From positions 1,302,001 to 1,366,000 of the forward strand of contig NZ_FOWC01000001.1 of NCBI RefSeq assembly GCF_900115345.1: a stretch of DNA of 64,000 bases. The letters are read 5' to 3'. Below, piece after piece: positions 1 to 8,524 of the stretch (the first letter of the stretch is position 1; each line of letters starts with the position of its first letter). The notes under the pieces are model-generated. The model was not told where the DNA came from. It did not search any database and saw nothing but the letters and a program-made list of their open reading frames with translations. A program made the position numbers and the translations under genes. The DNA comes from Amycolatopsis rubida. GTDB taxonomy: Bacteria > Actinomycetota > Actinomycetes > Mycobacteriales > Pseudonocardiaceae.

Positions 1-176
1 TCCGCCGAGGACACGACCTCGCCCGCGAAGTCGCCGCCGCCGTCGAGCAACCGGACGAACGCGCCACCGACCGGTCCCTCGGTGCCGGTGACCTTGCCTG
101 CCAGCACGACCTGGCCGCCTGTGTCGAAGTTCGCCGGGGTCGCGACCTGCGCCGGTGCGCTGCAGCCGTCTGCCAT
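1..176 (-). CDS. DUF1416 protein (SseC-like), partial
   Basis: The first 58 codons of a small protein are present; the rest lies beyond the left edge. It starts MADGCSAP and continues into a beta-rich stretch with GGAFVRLLDGGGDF, which matches the DUF1416 family (mycobacterial SseC type), a protein of about 100 residues usually encoded directly after a rhodanese. Its ATG overlaps the sseA stop (TGATG), so the two are translationally coupled. The family has no established activity; a role in sulfur transfer is inferred from its constant partner. Confidence 0.88.
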   Translation of the reverse strand, partial: MADGCSAPAQVATPANFDTGGQVVLAGKVTGTEGPVGGAFVRLLDGGGDFAGEVVSSA

Positions 177-1012
177 CACTTAGCTCCCAACTCGACCGGA
201 ACGCCGACCAGCGAACCGTATTCCGTCCACGAACCGTCGTAGTTCTTCACATCCGCCTGGCCGAGCAACTCGTGCAGGGCGAACCAGGCGATCGACGAAC
301 GCTCGCCGATGCGGCAGTACGCGATGGTCGGCTTGGCCTCGTCGTAGCCGGCCTCGGCGTAGAGGTCCTTGATCTCCTGCTCGGACTTGAAGGTGCCGTC
401 CTCGTTGGCGACCTTCGCCCACGGCACGTTCAGCGCGCCCGGGATGTGGCCCGGCACCTGCGACTGCTCCTGCGGCAGGTGCGCCGGGGCGAGCAGCTTG
501 CCGGCGAACTCGTCCGGCGAGCGCACGTCGATGTAGTTCTTCTCGCCGATCGACTGGACGACCTCGTCGCGGAACGCGCGCAGCGACAGGTCCTGCTCCT
601 TGGCCTGGTAGGCGGTGGCCTCGCGCTTGACCTCGTCGGAGTTCAGCTCGCGGCCGTCGAGCTCCCACTTCTTGCGGCCGCCGTCGAGCAGCTGCACGTT
701 CTCGTGGCCGTAGAGCTTGAAGTACCAGTACGCGTAGGCGGCGAACCAGTTGTTGTTGCCGCCGTAGAGGATCACGCGGTCGTCGTTCGAGATGCCCTTC
801 TCCGACAGGAGCTTCTCGAAGCCCTCCTTGTTGACGAAGTCGCGGCGGACGCCGTCCTGGAGGTCGTTGCGCCAGTCGAGCTTCACCGCGCCGCGGATGT
901 GCCCGTTGTCGTAGGCGGTCGTGTCCTCGTCGACCTCGGCGAACACCACGCCCGGGGTGTCCAGGTTCTCCTCGGCCCACTGGGTGGTGACCAGGACGTC
1001 TTCTCGGCTCAT
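176..1012 (-). CDS. sseA: Thiosulfate sulfurtransferase (rhodanese)
   Basis: This 278-residue protein has the two-domain rhodanese layout: an inactive N-terminal domain (about 10-130) and a catalytic C-terminal domain (about 155-275). The active-site loop is YCRIGERSS, with the persulfide-forming cysteine at residue 233; this CRIGERS loop is typical of the actinobacterial CysA/SseA thiosulfate sulfurtransferases. It moves sulfane sulfur from thiosulfate to a thiol or cyanide acceptor in the cytoplasm. It lies between DUF4395 (29 bp upstream) and DUF1416 (overlapping), with a leader peptide and a thioredoxin further upstream. The start is an ATG. Confidence 0.93.
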   Translation of the reverse strand: MSREDVLVTTQWAEENLDTPGVVFAEVDEDTTAYDNGHIRGAVKLDWRNDLQDGVRRDFVNKEGFEKLLSEKGISNDDRVILYGGNNNWFAAYAYWYFKLYGHENVQLLDGGRKKWELDGRELNSDEVKREATAYQAKEQDLSLRAFRDEVVQSIGEKNYIDVRSPDEFAGKLLAPAHLPQEQSQVPGHIPGALNVPWAKVANEDGTFKSEQEIKDLYAEAGYDEAKPTIAYCRIGERSSIAWFALHELLGQADVKNYDGSWTEYGSLVGVPVELGAK

Positions 1013-1040
1013 GGAAGCTGGCTCTCTTTCTTGGTTGATT

Positions 1041-1475
1041 TTACGAGGACGCCCGCGCGGGGCTGAAACGCTTGATCAGCAGGTACACCTGGCACCCGAG
1101 GCAGTAGTTGAACGCCGCGTTGAGGAACGCGGCGAAGAGCGCGAACGCGGTCGCGACGACGCCGAGCGGCGGCACCCCGGCCGCGAAGCCGATCGTGCCG
1201 ACGAGCGCGAACACGAACCCGACCGCCTGCGCGAACCGCAGCGGGGCGGCGTCCTCGCGTTCGGTCGGCGGCCCGAGCCGCGGCGCGATCGCGAGCCGGT
1301 ACAGCACCGAGTACGGCGCGGGCTTGAGCCCGACGAACGCACCGATCGCGAAGACCACGGTCTGCAGGGCGAGCAACGGCCACCACTGCGTGACCAGCAC
1401 GACGGCGAGCACCACCGTGGTCACGATCGCGGCGAACCTGGGACCTCGCGGGTCTACGGACGGTCCGGCGGACAT
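1041..1475 (-). CDS. DUF4395 membrane protein
   Basis: This 144-residue protein has about four hydrophobic segments and a C-terminal NYCLGCQVYLL motif with two cysteines. That fits DUF4395, a family habitually found beside thioredoxins and rhodaneses in actinobacteria. I chose the ATG at 1475, 15 codons inside the longest frame, because it follows a strong AGGAGG ribosome site and matches the usual family N-terminus. The CxxC pair near the end suggests a membrane thiol or sulfur-handling role with SseA, but no activity is established. Confidence 0.85.
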   Translation of the reverse strand: MSAGPSVDPRGPRFAAIVTTVVLAVVLVTQWWPLLALQTVVFAIGAFVGLKPAPYSVLYRLAIAPRLGPPTEREDAAPLRFAQAVGFVFALVGTIGFAAGVPPLGVVATAFALFAAFLNAAFNYCLGCQVYLLIKRFSPARASS

Positions 1476-1505
1476 GGGTTCCTCCTGCTCAGTGCGAGGG
1501 GAAGA

Positions 1506-1522
1506 GCGTGCGGGCAGCACGC
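1506..1522 (-). promoter_or_regulatory. Short hairpin between leader peptide and DUF4395
   Basis: GCGTGC and GCACGC form a 6-bp stem around a 5-nt loop in the transcript between the leader-peptide stop and the DUF4395 ribosome site. There is no U-run after it, so it is not a classical terminator. Its position suits a structure coupled to leader translation. This is inference only. Confidence 0.3.
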
Positions 1523-1562
1523 GGCGAAGACGGGTACAGCGAATCCGTGCGCGAGGCGTGCT

Positions 1563-1700
1563 TCAGCGCCGGTCGAGGACAGGCAGACACAAGCTGCTGC
1601 GCACGCGGCAGAAATCGACCGCGCGGCGCTGCGTCAGGAGGGTGATGGGCAGCTTGTCCACAGGGGGAGGGTACCCAGGCTCGCTCGCTCCCGGAACCAT
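1563..1700 (-). CDS. Short leader peptide upstream of DUF4395-sseA
   Basis: This 45-codon frame starts at an ATG preceded by AAGGA six bases upstream. It ends with a segment reading LTQRRAVDFCRVRSSLC followed by a short tail. The arrangement (arginine pair, V-D-F/L, C/x-R-V, S-S/A-x-L-C) is the signature of the putative leader peptides found before sulfur-assimilation genes in actinobacteria. Its two cysteine codons lie close together and its stop is 87 bp before DUF4395. The likely role is cysteine-responsive attenuation of the DUF4395-sseA-DUF1416 genes. Inner GTG codons could be alternative starts. Confidence 0.65.
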   Translation of the reverse strand: MVPGASEPGYPPPVDKLPITLLTQRRAVDFCRVRSSLCLPVLDRR

Positions 1701-1953
1701 GTTCATTCCTTGGGACGAGGTCCGGATCCTGAGAATCAACCGTCGCCGACCACGAGCATGAGGGTCTTCTCGGTAGCGGGAGCGCGCGAAGTCGTCCTCT
1801 GGTCGATGGGCGCGGTCTTACTGGTACGTCAGAGCGAGCCGCTCGGTCCGGGCGCTGTTGCGCATGGCTGTAGCGAGGCCGCACGCAACAGCTACTGAGC
1901 AAACCGCATTAGGGCGGCACCAGAGGCTGGGCGCGCGGGCCAGCGGGCGCGGG

Positions 1954-2388
1954 TCAGTGCGATGCGGCGGTGAGGTGCGGGCGGAGCGCTTCCAGCAGCT
2001 CCGGGCCCTTGGGCACGCCGCCCACGCGCAGCAGTTCCCGGCCTTCCGGGTCCAGCGCGAGCGTGGTCGGCGTGCTGAGCACCGACAGCGCCTGCGCGAC
2101 CTCGGGACGTTCGGTGACGTCCAGGTCGACGTGGTGCAGGCCGTCGGTCTTCTCCGCGAGCGACGAGAGAATCGCCCGCGTGTGCCGGCACGGGGTGCAG
2201 AACGTGGTGGAGATCTGCACCAGGGTGACGGCGGATCGCGGATCAAGGGCCGCGGAGACCGGAGCGGGGAGCGGGCGGATCGCGGCGGCCGGCTTGGCCG
2301 CGCGGATCCGGCCGTTGCGGGCGCGCAGGACCAGGCCCGCGGCCGTCGCGACGACCAGGGTCGCCAGCAGCACCCACACTCCGGTCAC
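1954..2388 (-). CDS. Membrane-anchored thioredoxin-like protein
   Basis: A 144-residue protein with an N-terminal transmembrane segment (about 4-22) and a thioredoxin fold carrying the CTPC redox motif near residue 70 (FCTPCRHT) and the cis-proline region STPTTL. The domain is expected to face outside the membrane or to be a tethered disulfide reductase. It starts with GTG, 5 bp after the lmeA-like gene, so they share a transcript. In related actinomycetes this protein travels with DUF4395, sseA and DUF1416, as it does here. The 253 bp between it and the leader peptide hold nothing else I recognise. Confidence 0.85.
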   Translation of the reverse strand: MTGVWVLLATLVVATAAGLVLRARNGRIRAAKPAAAIRPLPAPVSAALDPRSAVTLVQISTTFCTPCRHTRAILSSLAEKTDGLHHVDLDVTERPEVAQALSVLSTPTTLALDPEGRELLRVGGVPKGPELLEALRPHLTAASH

Positions 2389-2393
2389 CGGGA

Positions 2394-3296
2394 TCAGCCT
2401 CCGTGGTTGGTGGACAGGTCGGCGAAGTTCACGTCGTGCGCTTCGCCCTTGATGGTCACCGAACCGCTGTCCACGCGGACCGCGGTCGGGGTGACCGACA
2501 GCGGCAGCCGGGTCGTCGAAATGCTCGCCCGGAAGTTCGGCAGCAGAGCTTTCTGCACAGCTTCCGGAACGATCGTGGTGCTCTGGTCATTCCCGAACTG
2601 CAACCGGTAAGGCACGATCGAGATCGTCTTCTCCTTGAGCTGGATCAGCGCGAAGCAGAAGATCTCCACCTTCTGCCCGGCCACCTGCACGTCGCCGGAG
2701 ATGCGCAAGCCCGCGCTCGTGCCGTCGGCCGGTTCGCCGTCGGCGTTGGTCGGCGTCGGGTCCGGCTGCTTGCCCTGCTCGGTGTCGCCGTACTTCACGT
2801 ACGCCTGGGTCGACTGGTCGATCTTCAGGTTCTGGATCTTGTTCAGCGGCGAGACCCGGGCGAGGTCGGACGCCTTGATCGTCACCGCGCCGGTGAGCTT
2901 GCCGATCTTCACCGCCTTGGTGTTGCCGGACGTGAGGTCCGACAGCGGCGCGATCACGTCCTCCAGTTCGGCGCTCACGCGCAAGTCGCGCAGTTCGCTG
3001 CCGACCGGGACGCCGTCCGCGGAAACCGTGATGTGACTGTAGTCACCGGAGAGCGCCTGCACGGTGAACGGGAAGCCGTGGATGGTGACCGACGGATCGT
3101 CGCTCAGCCCGAGCTGTGCGCGGGCCTTCTGCGAGATCGTGTGCTCGGCGAAGGCCGCCGCTCCGAAATCCGCACCGACCAGCAGGAGCACCAGCACTCC
3201 CAGCACGATGAGCCACCGCCGCACGCGCCTGCCGCGGCGGCCGCTGCCGGGGTTAGGGGCCGGTCGGTCGTCCCGGGTCACGGGCCTGCTCGCCAT
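2394..3296 (-). CDS. LmeA-family phospholipid-binding protein (DUF2993)
   Basis: A 300-residue protein with a basic N-terminus, one transmembrane segment (about 28-48: WLIVLGVLVLLLVGADF) and a long extracytoplasmic region with the DUF2993 pattern, including VTIHGFPF and FRASISTTRLPL. Mycobacterial LmeA binds phosphoinositides and supports lipoarabinomannan maturation; a similar envelope lipid role is inferred. I placed the start at the ATG at 3296, with AGGAG nine bases upstream, rather than at an ATG 28 codons earlier. It is divergent from glnR; the 174 bp between them should hold both promoters. Confidence 0.82.
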   Translation of the reverse strand: MASRPVTRDDRPAPNPGSGRRGRRVRRWLIVLGVLVLLLVGADFGAAAFAEHTISQKARAQLGLSDDPSVTIHGFPFTVQALSGDYSHITVSADGVPVGSELRDLRVSAELEDVIAPLSDLTSGNTKAVKIGKLTGAVTIKASDLARVSPLNKIQNLKIDQSTQAYVKYGDTEQGKQPDPTPTNADGEPADGTSAGLRISGDVQVAGQKVEIFCFALIQLKEKTISIVPYRLQFGNDQSTTIVPEAVQKALLPNFRASISTTRLPLSVTPTAVRVDSGSVTIKGEAHDVNFADLSTNHGG

Positions 3297-3470
3297 CGCC
3301 TCGGTTCTCCTGTTCGGGTGGATTTCGTCGTGGTGCGGGTCACGCCTCGGCCGTTGGACCAGGTGTGATCGATCCAGCACGAGCTAGGTGCCGGGGTGTT
3401 CACCCGCTATTCTCACTTAGCACCGACCGACGCCACGTTCGAGGCGACGAATCTGAAGGCGGTGCGGATC

Positions 3471-4202
3471 ATGAGCTTGGACCTGCTGGTGCTCACGGAG
3501 GAACTGAACGCTACCTCCGTACTACCCGCGCTGGACCTGCTGCCGCACACCGTACGCGTACGCGAGCCGGAAGTTACGGCCCTGCTCGACGCAGGTCACC
3601 GGGACGTCATCCTCCTCGACGCGCGCAGCGACCTCGCGTCCGCGAAGAGCCTCTGCCGGCTGCTTAAGGGCGCGGAGGACGAATCGGGCACGCCGGTCAT
3701 CGCGGTCGTCGGCGAAGGCGGTCTGGTCGCGGTCAACGCCGAATGGCGCACAGACGACATCCTGCTGCCCACCGCTGGTCCCGCGGAGGTTGACGCACGG
3801 CTGCGGCTGGCCACCACGCGCGACGGCATCGGACTGCAGGCAGACGCCGAACTGCGCGTAGGTGACCTTGTCATTGACGAAGCGACGTACACGGCGAAGC
3901 TGCGCCGTCGCACGCTTGAGCTGACGTACAAGGAGTTCGAGCTCCTTAAGTACCTCGCCCAGCACGCCGGTCGCGTGTTCACTCGCGCGCAGCTGCTGCA
4001 GGAAGTGTGGGGTTACGACTTCTTCGGCGGCACGCGCACGGTCGATGTCCACGTACGGCGGCTTCGCGCGAAACTCGGTCCGGAGCACGAGCAGATGATC
4101 GGCACTGTGCGAAACGTCGGCTACAAGTTCGAGCGGCCGGCGAAAGGCGCGAAGCCGGTTGTCGCCGTTCCGGTCGATGCCTCGGAGCTGACCTCCCGCT
4201 GA
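3471..4202 (+). CDS. glnR: Global nitrogen regulator GlnR
   Basis: A 243-residue OmpR/PhoB-type regulator. The receiver-like half starts [10 protein letters not shown] and lacks most of the acidic pocket but keeps Asp50 (ILLDARSDL). The C-terminal winged helix has the near-invariant stretch [20 protein letters not shown] and the recognition region [15 protein letters not shown]. Actinobacterial GlnR acts as a phosphorylation-independent homodimer controlling glnA, amtB and nitrate genes; this is known for the family. The ATG at 3471 matches the family N-terminus, 25 codons inside the open frame. There is no partner kinase, and mshD follows after 22 bp. Confidence 0.93.
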   Translation: MSLDLLVLTEELNATSVLPALDLLPHTVRVREPEVTALLDAGHRDVILLDARSDLASAKSLCRLLKGAEDESGTPVIAVVGEGGLVAVNAEWRTDDILLPTAGPAEVDARLRLATTRDGIGLQADAELRVGDLVIDEATYTAKLRRRTLELTYKEFELLKYLAQHAGRVFTRAQLLQEVWGYDFFGGTRTVDVHVRRLRAKLGPEHEQMIGTVRNVGYKFERPAKGAKPVVAVPVDASELTSR

Positions 4203-4224
4203 CGTTCGCCGGTAAGGTCGGTTT

Positions 4225-5124
4225 GTGGCTATCGACCTTGGCGACTGGACGACCGATCCCGACGACGCGGTGCGCGAAGTGCTGCTCGCGGCCAGAGCGA
4301 CTGACGGACGTCCCGAGGTCGACGCGACCGGGCCGTTGCCGCGCGAATTCGAAGGCGGGCTGCATCTCCTCGCCCGCTTCGACGGCGCGCCCGCGGGATA
4401 CGTCCACCTTGATACCGAAGGCGATTCCCACGGCCATCAGGTCGCGGAGCTTTTCGTGCACCCGGGTTTCCGGCGTCGCGGCGTCGGCACCGCGCTCGCA
4501 CAGGCAGCAGTCGAGCGCGCAGGCAAGGGACTGCGCGTGTGGGCGCACGGCGATCACCCTGGTGCGGCGGCGATAGCGGCGAAACTCGGCCTCGGGCGTC
4601 AGCGCGAACTGCTGGTCCTGCACGTCGACGTGTCCGATGCGGACTGGCCGGAACCGGTGCTGCGCAACGGTTTCCGGTTGCGCACCTTCGTTCCCGGCCA
4701 AGACGAGGACGCGATGATCGCGGTCAACGCGCGCGCGTTCGACTGGCATCCGGAACAGGGCGCGCTGACTGCCGCCGAGGTGCGCGCCGAGGAACTCCGG
4801 GCCTGGTTCGACCCGGCGGGCTTCTTCCTCGCGGAGAACGAGAACGGCGAGGTGGCCGGCTTCCACTGGACGAAGGTCCACGACCCGGTGCCCGGCCGGT
4901 TCGACGGCGACCCGGTCGGGGAGGTCTACGTGGTCGGCGTCGATCCTGCTACCCAGGGTAGTGGCCTCGGCAAGGCGCTGACCTTGGCCGGACTTCGCTA
5001 CCTGCGCTCTCGGGGACTACCGAGGGTGATCCTCTACGTCGAGGGTGACAACGCCGCGGCTTTGGCTGTGTACAACAAGCTGGGGTTCCAGCGTTTCGAG
5101 ACCGACGTCCAGTACGGTGAGTGA
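4225..5124 (+). CDS. mshD: Mycothiol synthase
   Basis: A 299-residue tandem GNAT protein. The N-terminal repeat has FRRRGVGTAL (acetyl-CoA loop, about 86-95). The C-terminal repeat has GFHWTKVH, GEVYVVGVDP and QGSGLGKAL, which are typical of MshD. It acetylates Cys-GlcN-Ins with acetyl-CoA, the last step of mycothiol synthesis in the cytoplasm. The start is the GTG at 4225, shortly after glnR and probably co-transcribed. Its length matches characterised MshD proteins. Confidence 0.93.
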   Translation: MAIDLGDWTTDPDDAVREVLLAARATDGRPEVDATGPLPREFEGGLHLLARFDGAPAGYVHLDTEGDSHGHQVAELFVHPGFRRRGVGTALAQAAVERAGKGLRVWAHGDHPGAAAIAAKLGLGRQRELLVLHVDVSDADWPEPVLRNGFRLRTFVPGQDEDAMIAVNARAFDWHPEQGALTAAEVRAEELRAWFDPAGFFLAENENGEVAGFHWTKVHDPVPGRFDGDPVGEVYVVGVDPATQGSGLGKALTLAGLRYLRSRGLPRVILYVEGDNAAALAVYNKLGFQRFETDVQYGE

Positions 5125-5232
5125 TCACGGTCGACGCGACCGGTGACCCGTGTTACTTTCTGCGTACTAGCAGGTCACGAGCAGGCCACGGCACCCGTTC
5201 GGGGGAGTAGTCCTGCTCACAACCGGTGACTT

Positions 5233-5254
5233 GTTCACCTTCCGTTCATACAAC
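5233..5254 (+). promoter_or_regulatory. Candidate PHO box (PhoP site) upstream of pstS
   Basis: Two adjacent 11-bp direct repeats, GTTCACCTTCC and GTTCATACAAC, lie about 110-130 bp before the pstS start. Streptomyces PhoP binds tandem 11-bp units with a GTTCACC-type core, so the match in sequence, period and place is good. It predicts phosphate-starvation induction of pstSCAB. Confidence 0.65.
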
Positions 5255-5364
5255 CAAGGAAGCCCGTCCACCGAGGCTGCCTAGTGTCCGGTTCCGGTGC
5301 GGCTCAGTCGCCGCCAATCCCGACCGGATTCACCAAAGGCACATCTCCGAGTGGAGGAAATGCA

Positions 5365-6495
5365 GTGAAGATCATGCGGCCCCTGGGTGCCGTCGGCATC
5401 GTGGCGAGCGCCGCGCTCGTCCTCGCCGCTTGTGGCTCCGACCCTTCGGCGTCCAGCAGCGGCTCGGGCTCGAACTCCGCCGCTCCCGCCGCCACCGGAA
5501 CCGCCCAGGTCGACTGCGGGGGCAAGAGCCCGCTGTCCGGTGAGGGCTCGACGGCGCAGAAGAACGCCATCGACGTGTTCAACATGGCTTACGGCAAGAA
5601 GTGCTCCGGCCAGAAGGTGAACTACAACGCGACCGGGTCCGGTGCCGGCGTGAAGCAGTTCAACGGCAATCAGGTCGACTTCGGCGGTTCGGACTCGCCG
5701 ATCAAGGACGCCGACCTCGAGGCCGCCACCAAGCGCTGCGGTGCCCCGGCATGGAACATCCCGCTGGTCGTCGGCCCGATCGCGGTCGGCTACCACCTGT
5801 CCGGGGTGGACAACCTGACGCTGACCCCGCAGGTCATCGCCAAGATCTTCAACGGCGGCATCAAGAACTGGAATGACCCGGCGATCAAGGCGGTCAAGGG
5901 CAACGAGAGCCTGAACCTGCCGGACAAGCCGATCCAGGTCGTCTCCCGCTCCGACGAGTCGGGCACCACCGACAACTTCCAGAAGTACCTCGGCGCGGCT
6001 GCCAAGGACGTCTGGACCCAGGGCGCGGGCAAGAAGTTCAACGGCGGCGTCGGCAACGGTGCGCAGGGCTCGAACGGCGTAGCCACCACGGTGAAGGGCG
6101 CCGACGGTGCGATCACCTACGTGGAGGGCGCGTTCGCCAAGGACGGCGTCACCGCGGCCAAGATCGACAGCGGCTCCGGCGGCGTCGCGCTGAGCCCGGA
6201 GAACGTGGCCAAGTCGCTCGACTCGGCGAAGTTCCTGCACGAGGGCACCAATGACCTCGCGATGGACCTCAACGGCATCTACGCCAGCAACGTGCCGGGC
6301 GCCTACCCGCTGCTGCTGACCACCTACGAGATCGTGTGCTCGAAGTACTCGAACGCGGATGTCTCGAAGGCCGTCAAGGCGTTCCTGACGGTGGCCGCCA
6401 CCGAGGGCCAGCGGCCGCTGTCGAGCAAGGGTTACGTGCCGATCCCGCAGAGCCTGCAGGACAAGGTCCTGACCGCGGTCAAGGCGATTTCCTGA
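5365..6495 (+). CDS. pstS: Phosphate-binding lipoprotein PstS
   Basis: A 376-residue exported lipoprotein with a signal peptide ending in the lipobox LAAC (lipidated Cys23), then a Ser-rich linker. It has the phosphate-binding signatures GEGSTAQ, GSGAGVKQF, DFGGSDSPI and SRSDESGTTDNF. It captures phosphate outside the membrane and delivers it to PstCA. I chose the GTG at 5365, preceded by GGAGG eight bases upstream; the open frame extends further but lacks a better site. It is the first gene of pstSCAB. Confidence 0.95.
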   Translation: MKIMRPLGAVGIVASAALVLAACGSDPSASSSGSGSNSAAPAATGTAQVDCGGKSPLSGEGSTAQKNAIDVFNMAYGKKCSGQKVNYNATGSGAGVKQFNGNQVDFGGSDSPIKDADLEAATKRCGAPAWNIPLVVGPIAVGYHLSGVDNLTLTPQVIAKIFNGGIKNWNDPAIKAVKGNESLNLPDKPIQVVSRSDESGTTDNFQKYLGAAAKDVWTQGAGKKFNGGVGNGAQGSNGVATTVKGADGAITYVEGAFAKDGVTAAKIDSGSGGVALSPENVAKSLDSAKFLHEGTNDLAMDLNGIYASNVPGAYPLLLTTYEIVCSKYSNADVSKAVKAFLTVAATEGQRPLSSKGYVPIPQSLQDKVLTAVKAIS

Positions 6496-6536
6496 AACGA
6501 CTGCCTAGCTGGTACGAAGGCTGACAGAGACTGTCG

Positions 6537-7604
6537 ATGAGCGACCAACCCTCGACGCGAACGCCCACCGGCGACCCCGGTGGGCGTTCGTCGTCCGCCC
6601 GAGCGTTCCCGGAGGATCCGATTTCGGACAAGCCACCCGCGCCGGCGCCGGAAGCGCCGCCCGCGCGGAAGAAGCCGACGAAGGTGCGCGCCGGTGACCG
6701 CATCTTCCAGAATCTGACCACCGGGGCCGGGATCTTCGTCGTCGCCCTGATCGCCTTGATCGGGATTTTCCTGGTCGTCCAGGCGATCCCGGCGCTGAAG
6801 GCGGACAAGGTCAACTTCCTGTTCAACCACGGGTGGTCGACGAACGACCCGGCGAACATGGCCTTCGGCATCGCCGACCTCGCCGAGGTCACCGTGGCGA
6901 CCTCGCTGGTCGCGCTGGTCATCGCGATGCCGATCTCGCTGGGCATCGCGCTTTTCCTCACCCAGTACGCGCCCGCGAAGCTGGCCCGGCCGTTCGCTTA
7001 TGTCGTGGATCTGCTCGCGGCGGTGCCGTCGATCATTTTCGGCCTGTGGGGCATTCTCGTGTTCGCGCCCACGATCGAGCCGTTTTCGGAATGGGTCAAC
7101 AGCACCTTCTCGTGGATTCCGATTCTCGCGCCGGGCAACATCGCGCCGAACGTGCGCGGCACCATTTTCACCGCCGGAATCGTGCTGGCGGTGATGATTC
7201 TGCCGATCATCACGTCGCTGACCCGCGAGGTTTTCGAGCGCACGCCGACCGCGCAGGTCGAGGGCGCGCTCGCGCTCGGAGCCACGCGCTGGGAGGTCAT
7301 TCGCACCACGGTGCTGCCGTTCGGCAAGGCCGGTTTCGTCGGTGCGTCGATGCTCGGCCTCGGCCGCGCGCTCGGTGAAACCATTGCCCTGGCGGTGATT
7401 CTGCTGATCCCGCAGGGGCGCAACTTCGACTGGAGCCTGTTCGACGGCGGCGCGACGTTCGCCTCCAAGATCGCCCAGAACTACAGCGAGTTCAACAACC
7501 CGACCTCGGCAGGCGCCTACATCGCGGCCGGCCTGGTGCTGTTCGTGCTGACGTTCCTGGTCAACTTCGCCGCCCGCGCGATCGTCGGCAAGAAGGGGGA
7601 GTGA
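6537..7604 (+). CDS. pstC: Phosphate ABC transporter permease PstC
   Basis: A 355-residue permease with a Pro/Ala-rich cytoplasmic N-terminus of about 50 residues, then six transmembrane segments. The ABC permease EAA-like loop is EGALALGATRWEVIRTTVLP, followed by GLGRALGETIA, diagnostic of PstC. It forms the channel with PstA. It lies 41 bp after pstS, and its stop overlaps the region just before pstA. Confidence 0.94.
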   Translation: MSDQPSTRTPTGDPGGRSSSARAFPEDPISDKPPAPAPEAPPARKKPTKVRAGDRIFQNLTTGAGIFVVALIALIGIFLVVQAIPALKADKVNFLFNHGWSTNDPANMAFGIADLAEVTVATSLVALVIAMPISLGIALFLTQYAPAKLARPFAYVVDLLAAVPSIIFGLWGILVFAPTIEPFSEWVNSTFSWIPILAPGNIAPNVRGTIFTAGIVLAVMILPIITSLTREVFERTPTAQVEGALALGATRWEVIRTTVLPFGKAGFVGASMLGLGRALGETIALAVILLIPQGRNFDWSLFDGGATFASKIAQNYSEFNNPTSAGAYIAAGLVLFVLTFLVNFAARAIVGKKGE

Positions 7605-7606
7605 CC

Positions 7607-8521
7607 ATGTCGACCACCCTCGAACGACCCGCGACGACACCGGCTTTCCAGCAGGTGAGCGCGGCCCGCAAGATCAAGAACGGCGTGGCCACCGTGCTGG
7701 TGTGGCTGTCGTTCCTGATCGCCGTGATCCCGCTGGTGTGGGTGCTGTACACGGTGATCGCCAACGGCATCAAGCGGATCCCGTACAGCAACTGGTGGGG
7801 CCAGGACTTCGGTTCGGTGCTCGGCGACGAGGTCGGTGGCGGGGTGCTGCACGCGATCATCGGCACCCTGCTGCAGGGTCTGGTGTGCGCGGTCATCTCG
7901 GTGCCGATCGGCCTGCTGGTCGCGATTTACCTGGTCGAGTACGGCCGCGGCAAGCTGGCCAGGGCCACCACGTTCATGGTGGACATCCTCTCCGGCGTTC
8001 CCTCCATTGTGGCCGCTCTGTTCATTTACGCGCTGTGGGTCACCACGCTCGGTCTGCCGCGCAGCGGGTTCGCGGTGTCGCTTGCCTTGGTGCTGCTGAT
8101 GATCCCGGTGGTCGTCCGCTCCGCGGAGGAAATGCTGCGGATCGTGCCGGACGACCTGCGCGAGGCCTCGTACGCGCTGGGCGTTCCCAAGTGGAAGACG
8201 ATCATGAAGATCGTGCTTCCGACCGCGCTGTCGGGCATTCTCGGCGGCATCATGATGGCGCTCGCCCGCGTGATGGGCGAAACCGCGCCGCTGCTGGTGC
8301 TCGTCGGGTACACGTCCTACGTCAACTGGAACATCTTCAGCGGGGAGCAGGCGTCGCTTCCGTTGGTGATGAACAACGAACGCGCCACCAACTCGATGGA
8401 CCCCGGCAGCGTCGGCTTCGACCGGATCTGGGGAGCCGCGCTCACCCTGGTGCTCATCATCGCCGTGATCAACCTGCTCGCCACGGTCCTTTCCCGCATC
8501 GTCGCCCCGAAGAAGAAGTGA
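7607..8521 (+). CDS. pstA: Phosphate ABC transporter permease PstA
   Basis: A 304-residue permease with six predicted transmembrane segments. The coupling loop reads EASYALGVPKWKTIMKIVLP, followed by ARVMGETAPLL, the PstA counterpart of the PstC motif. The ATG at 7607 is preferred over the GTG at 7601 because AAGGGGGAG lies at a suitable distance. The gene sits between pstC and pstB with almost no spacing, consistent with one operon. Confidence 0.94.
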   Translation: MSTTLERPATTPAFQQVSAARKIKNGVATVLVWLSFLIAVIPLVWVLYTVIANGIKRIPYSNWWGQDFGSVLGDEVGGGVLHAIIGTLLQGLVCAVISVPIGLLVAIYLVEYGRGKLARATTFMVDILSGVPSIVAALFIYALWVTTLGLPRSGFAVSLALVLLMIPVVVRSAEEMLRIVPDDLREASYALGVPKWKTIMKIVLPTALSGILGGIMMALARVMGETAPLLVLVGYTSYVNWNIFSGEQASLPLVMNNERATNSMDPGSVGFDRIWGAALTLVLIIAVINLLATVLSRIVAPKKK

Positions 8522-8524
8522 GTC

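Noticed and set aside
1654..1662. A single TTGTCCACA DnaA box in the leader-peptide gene
   Set aside because: One isolated 9-mer is expected by chance in a window of this size and lies in coding sequence.
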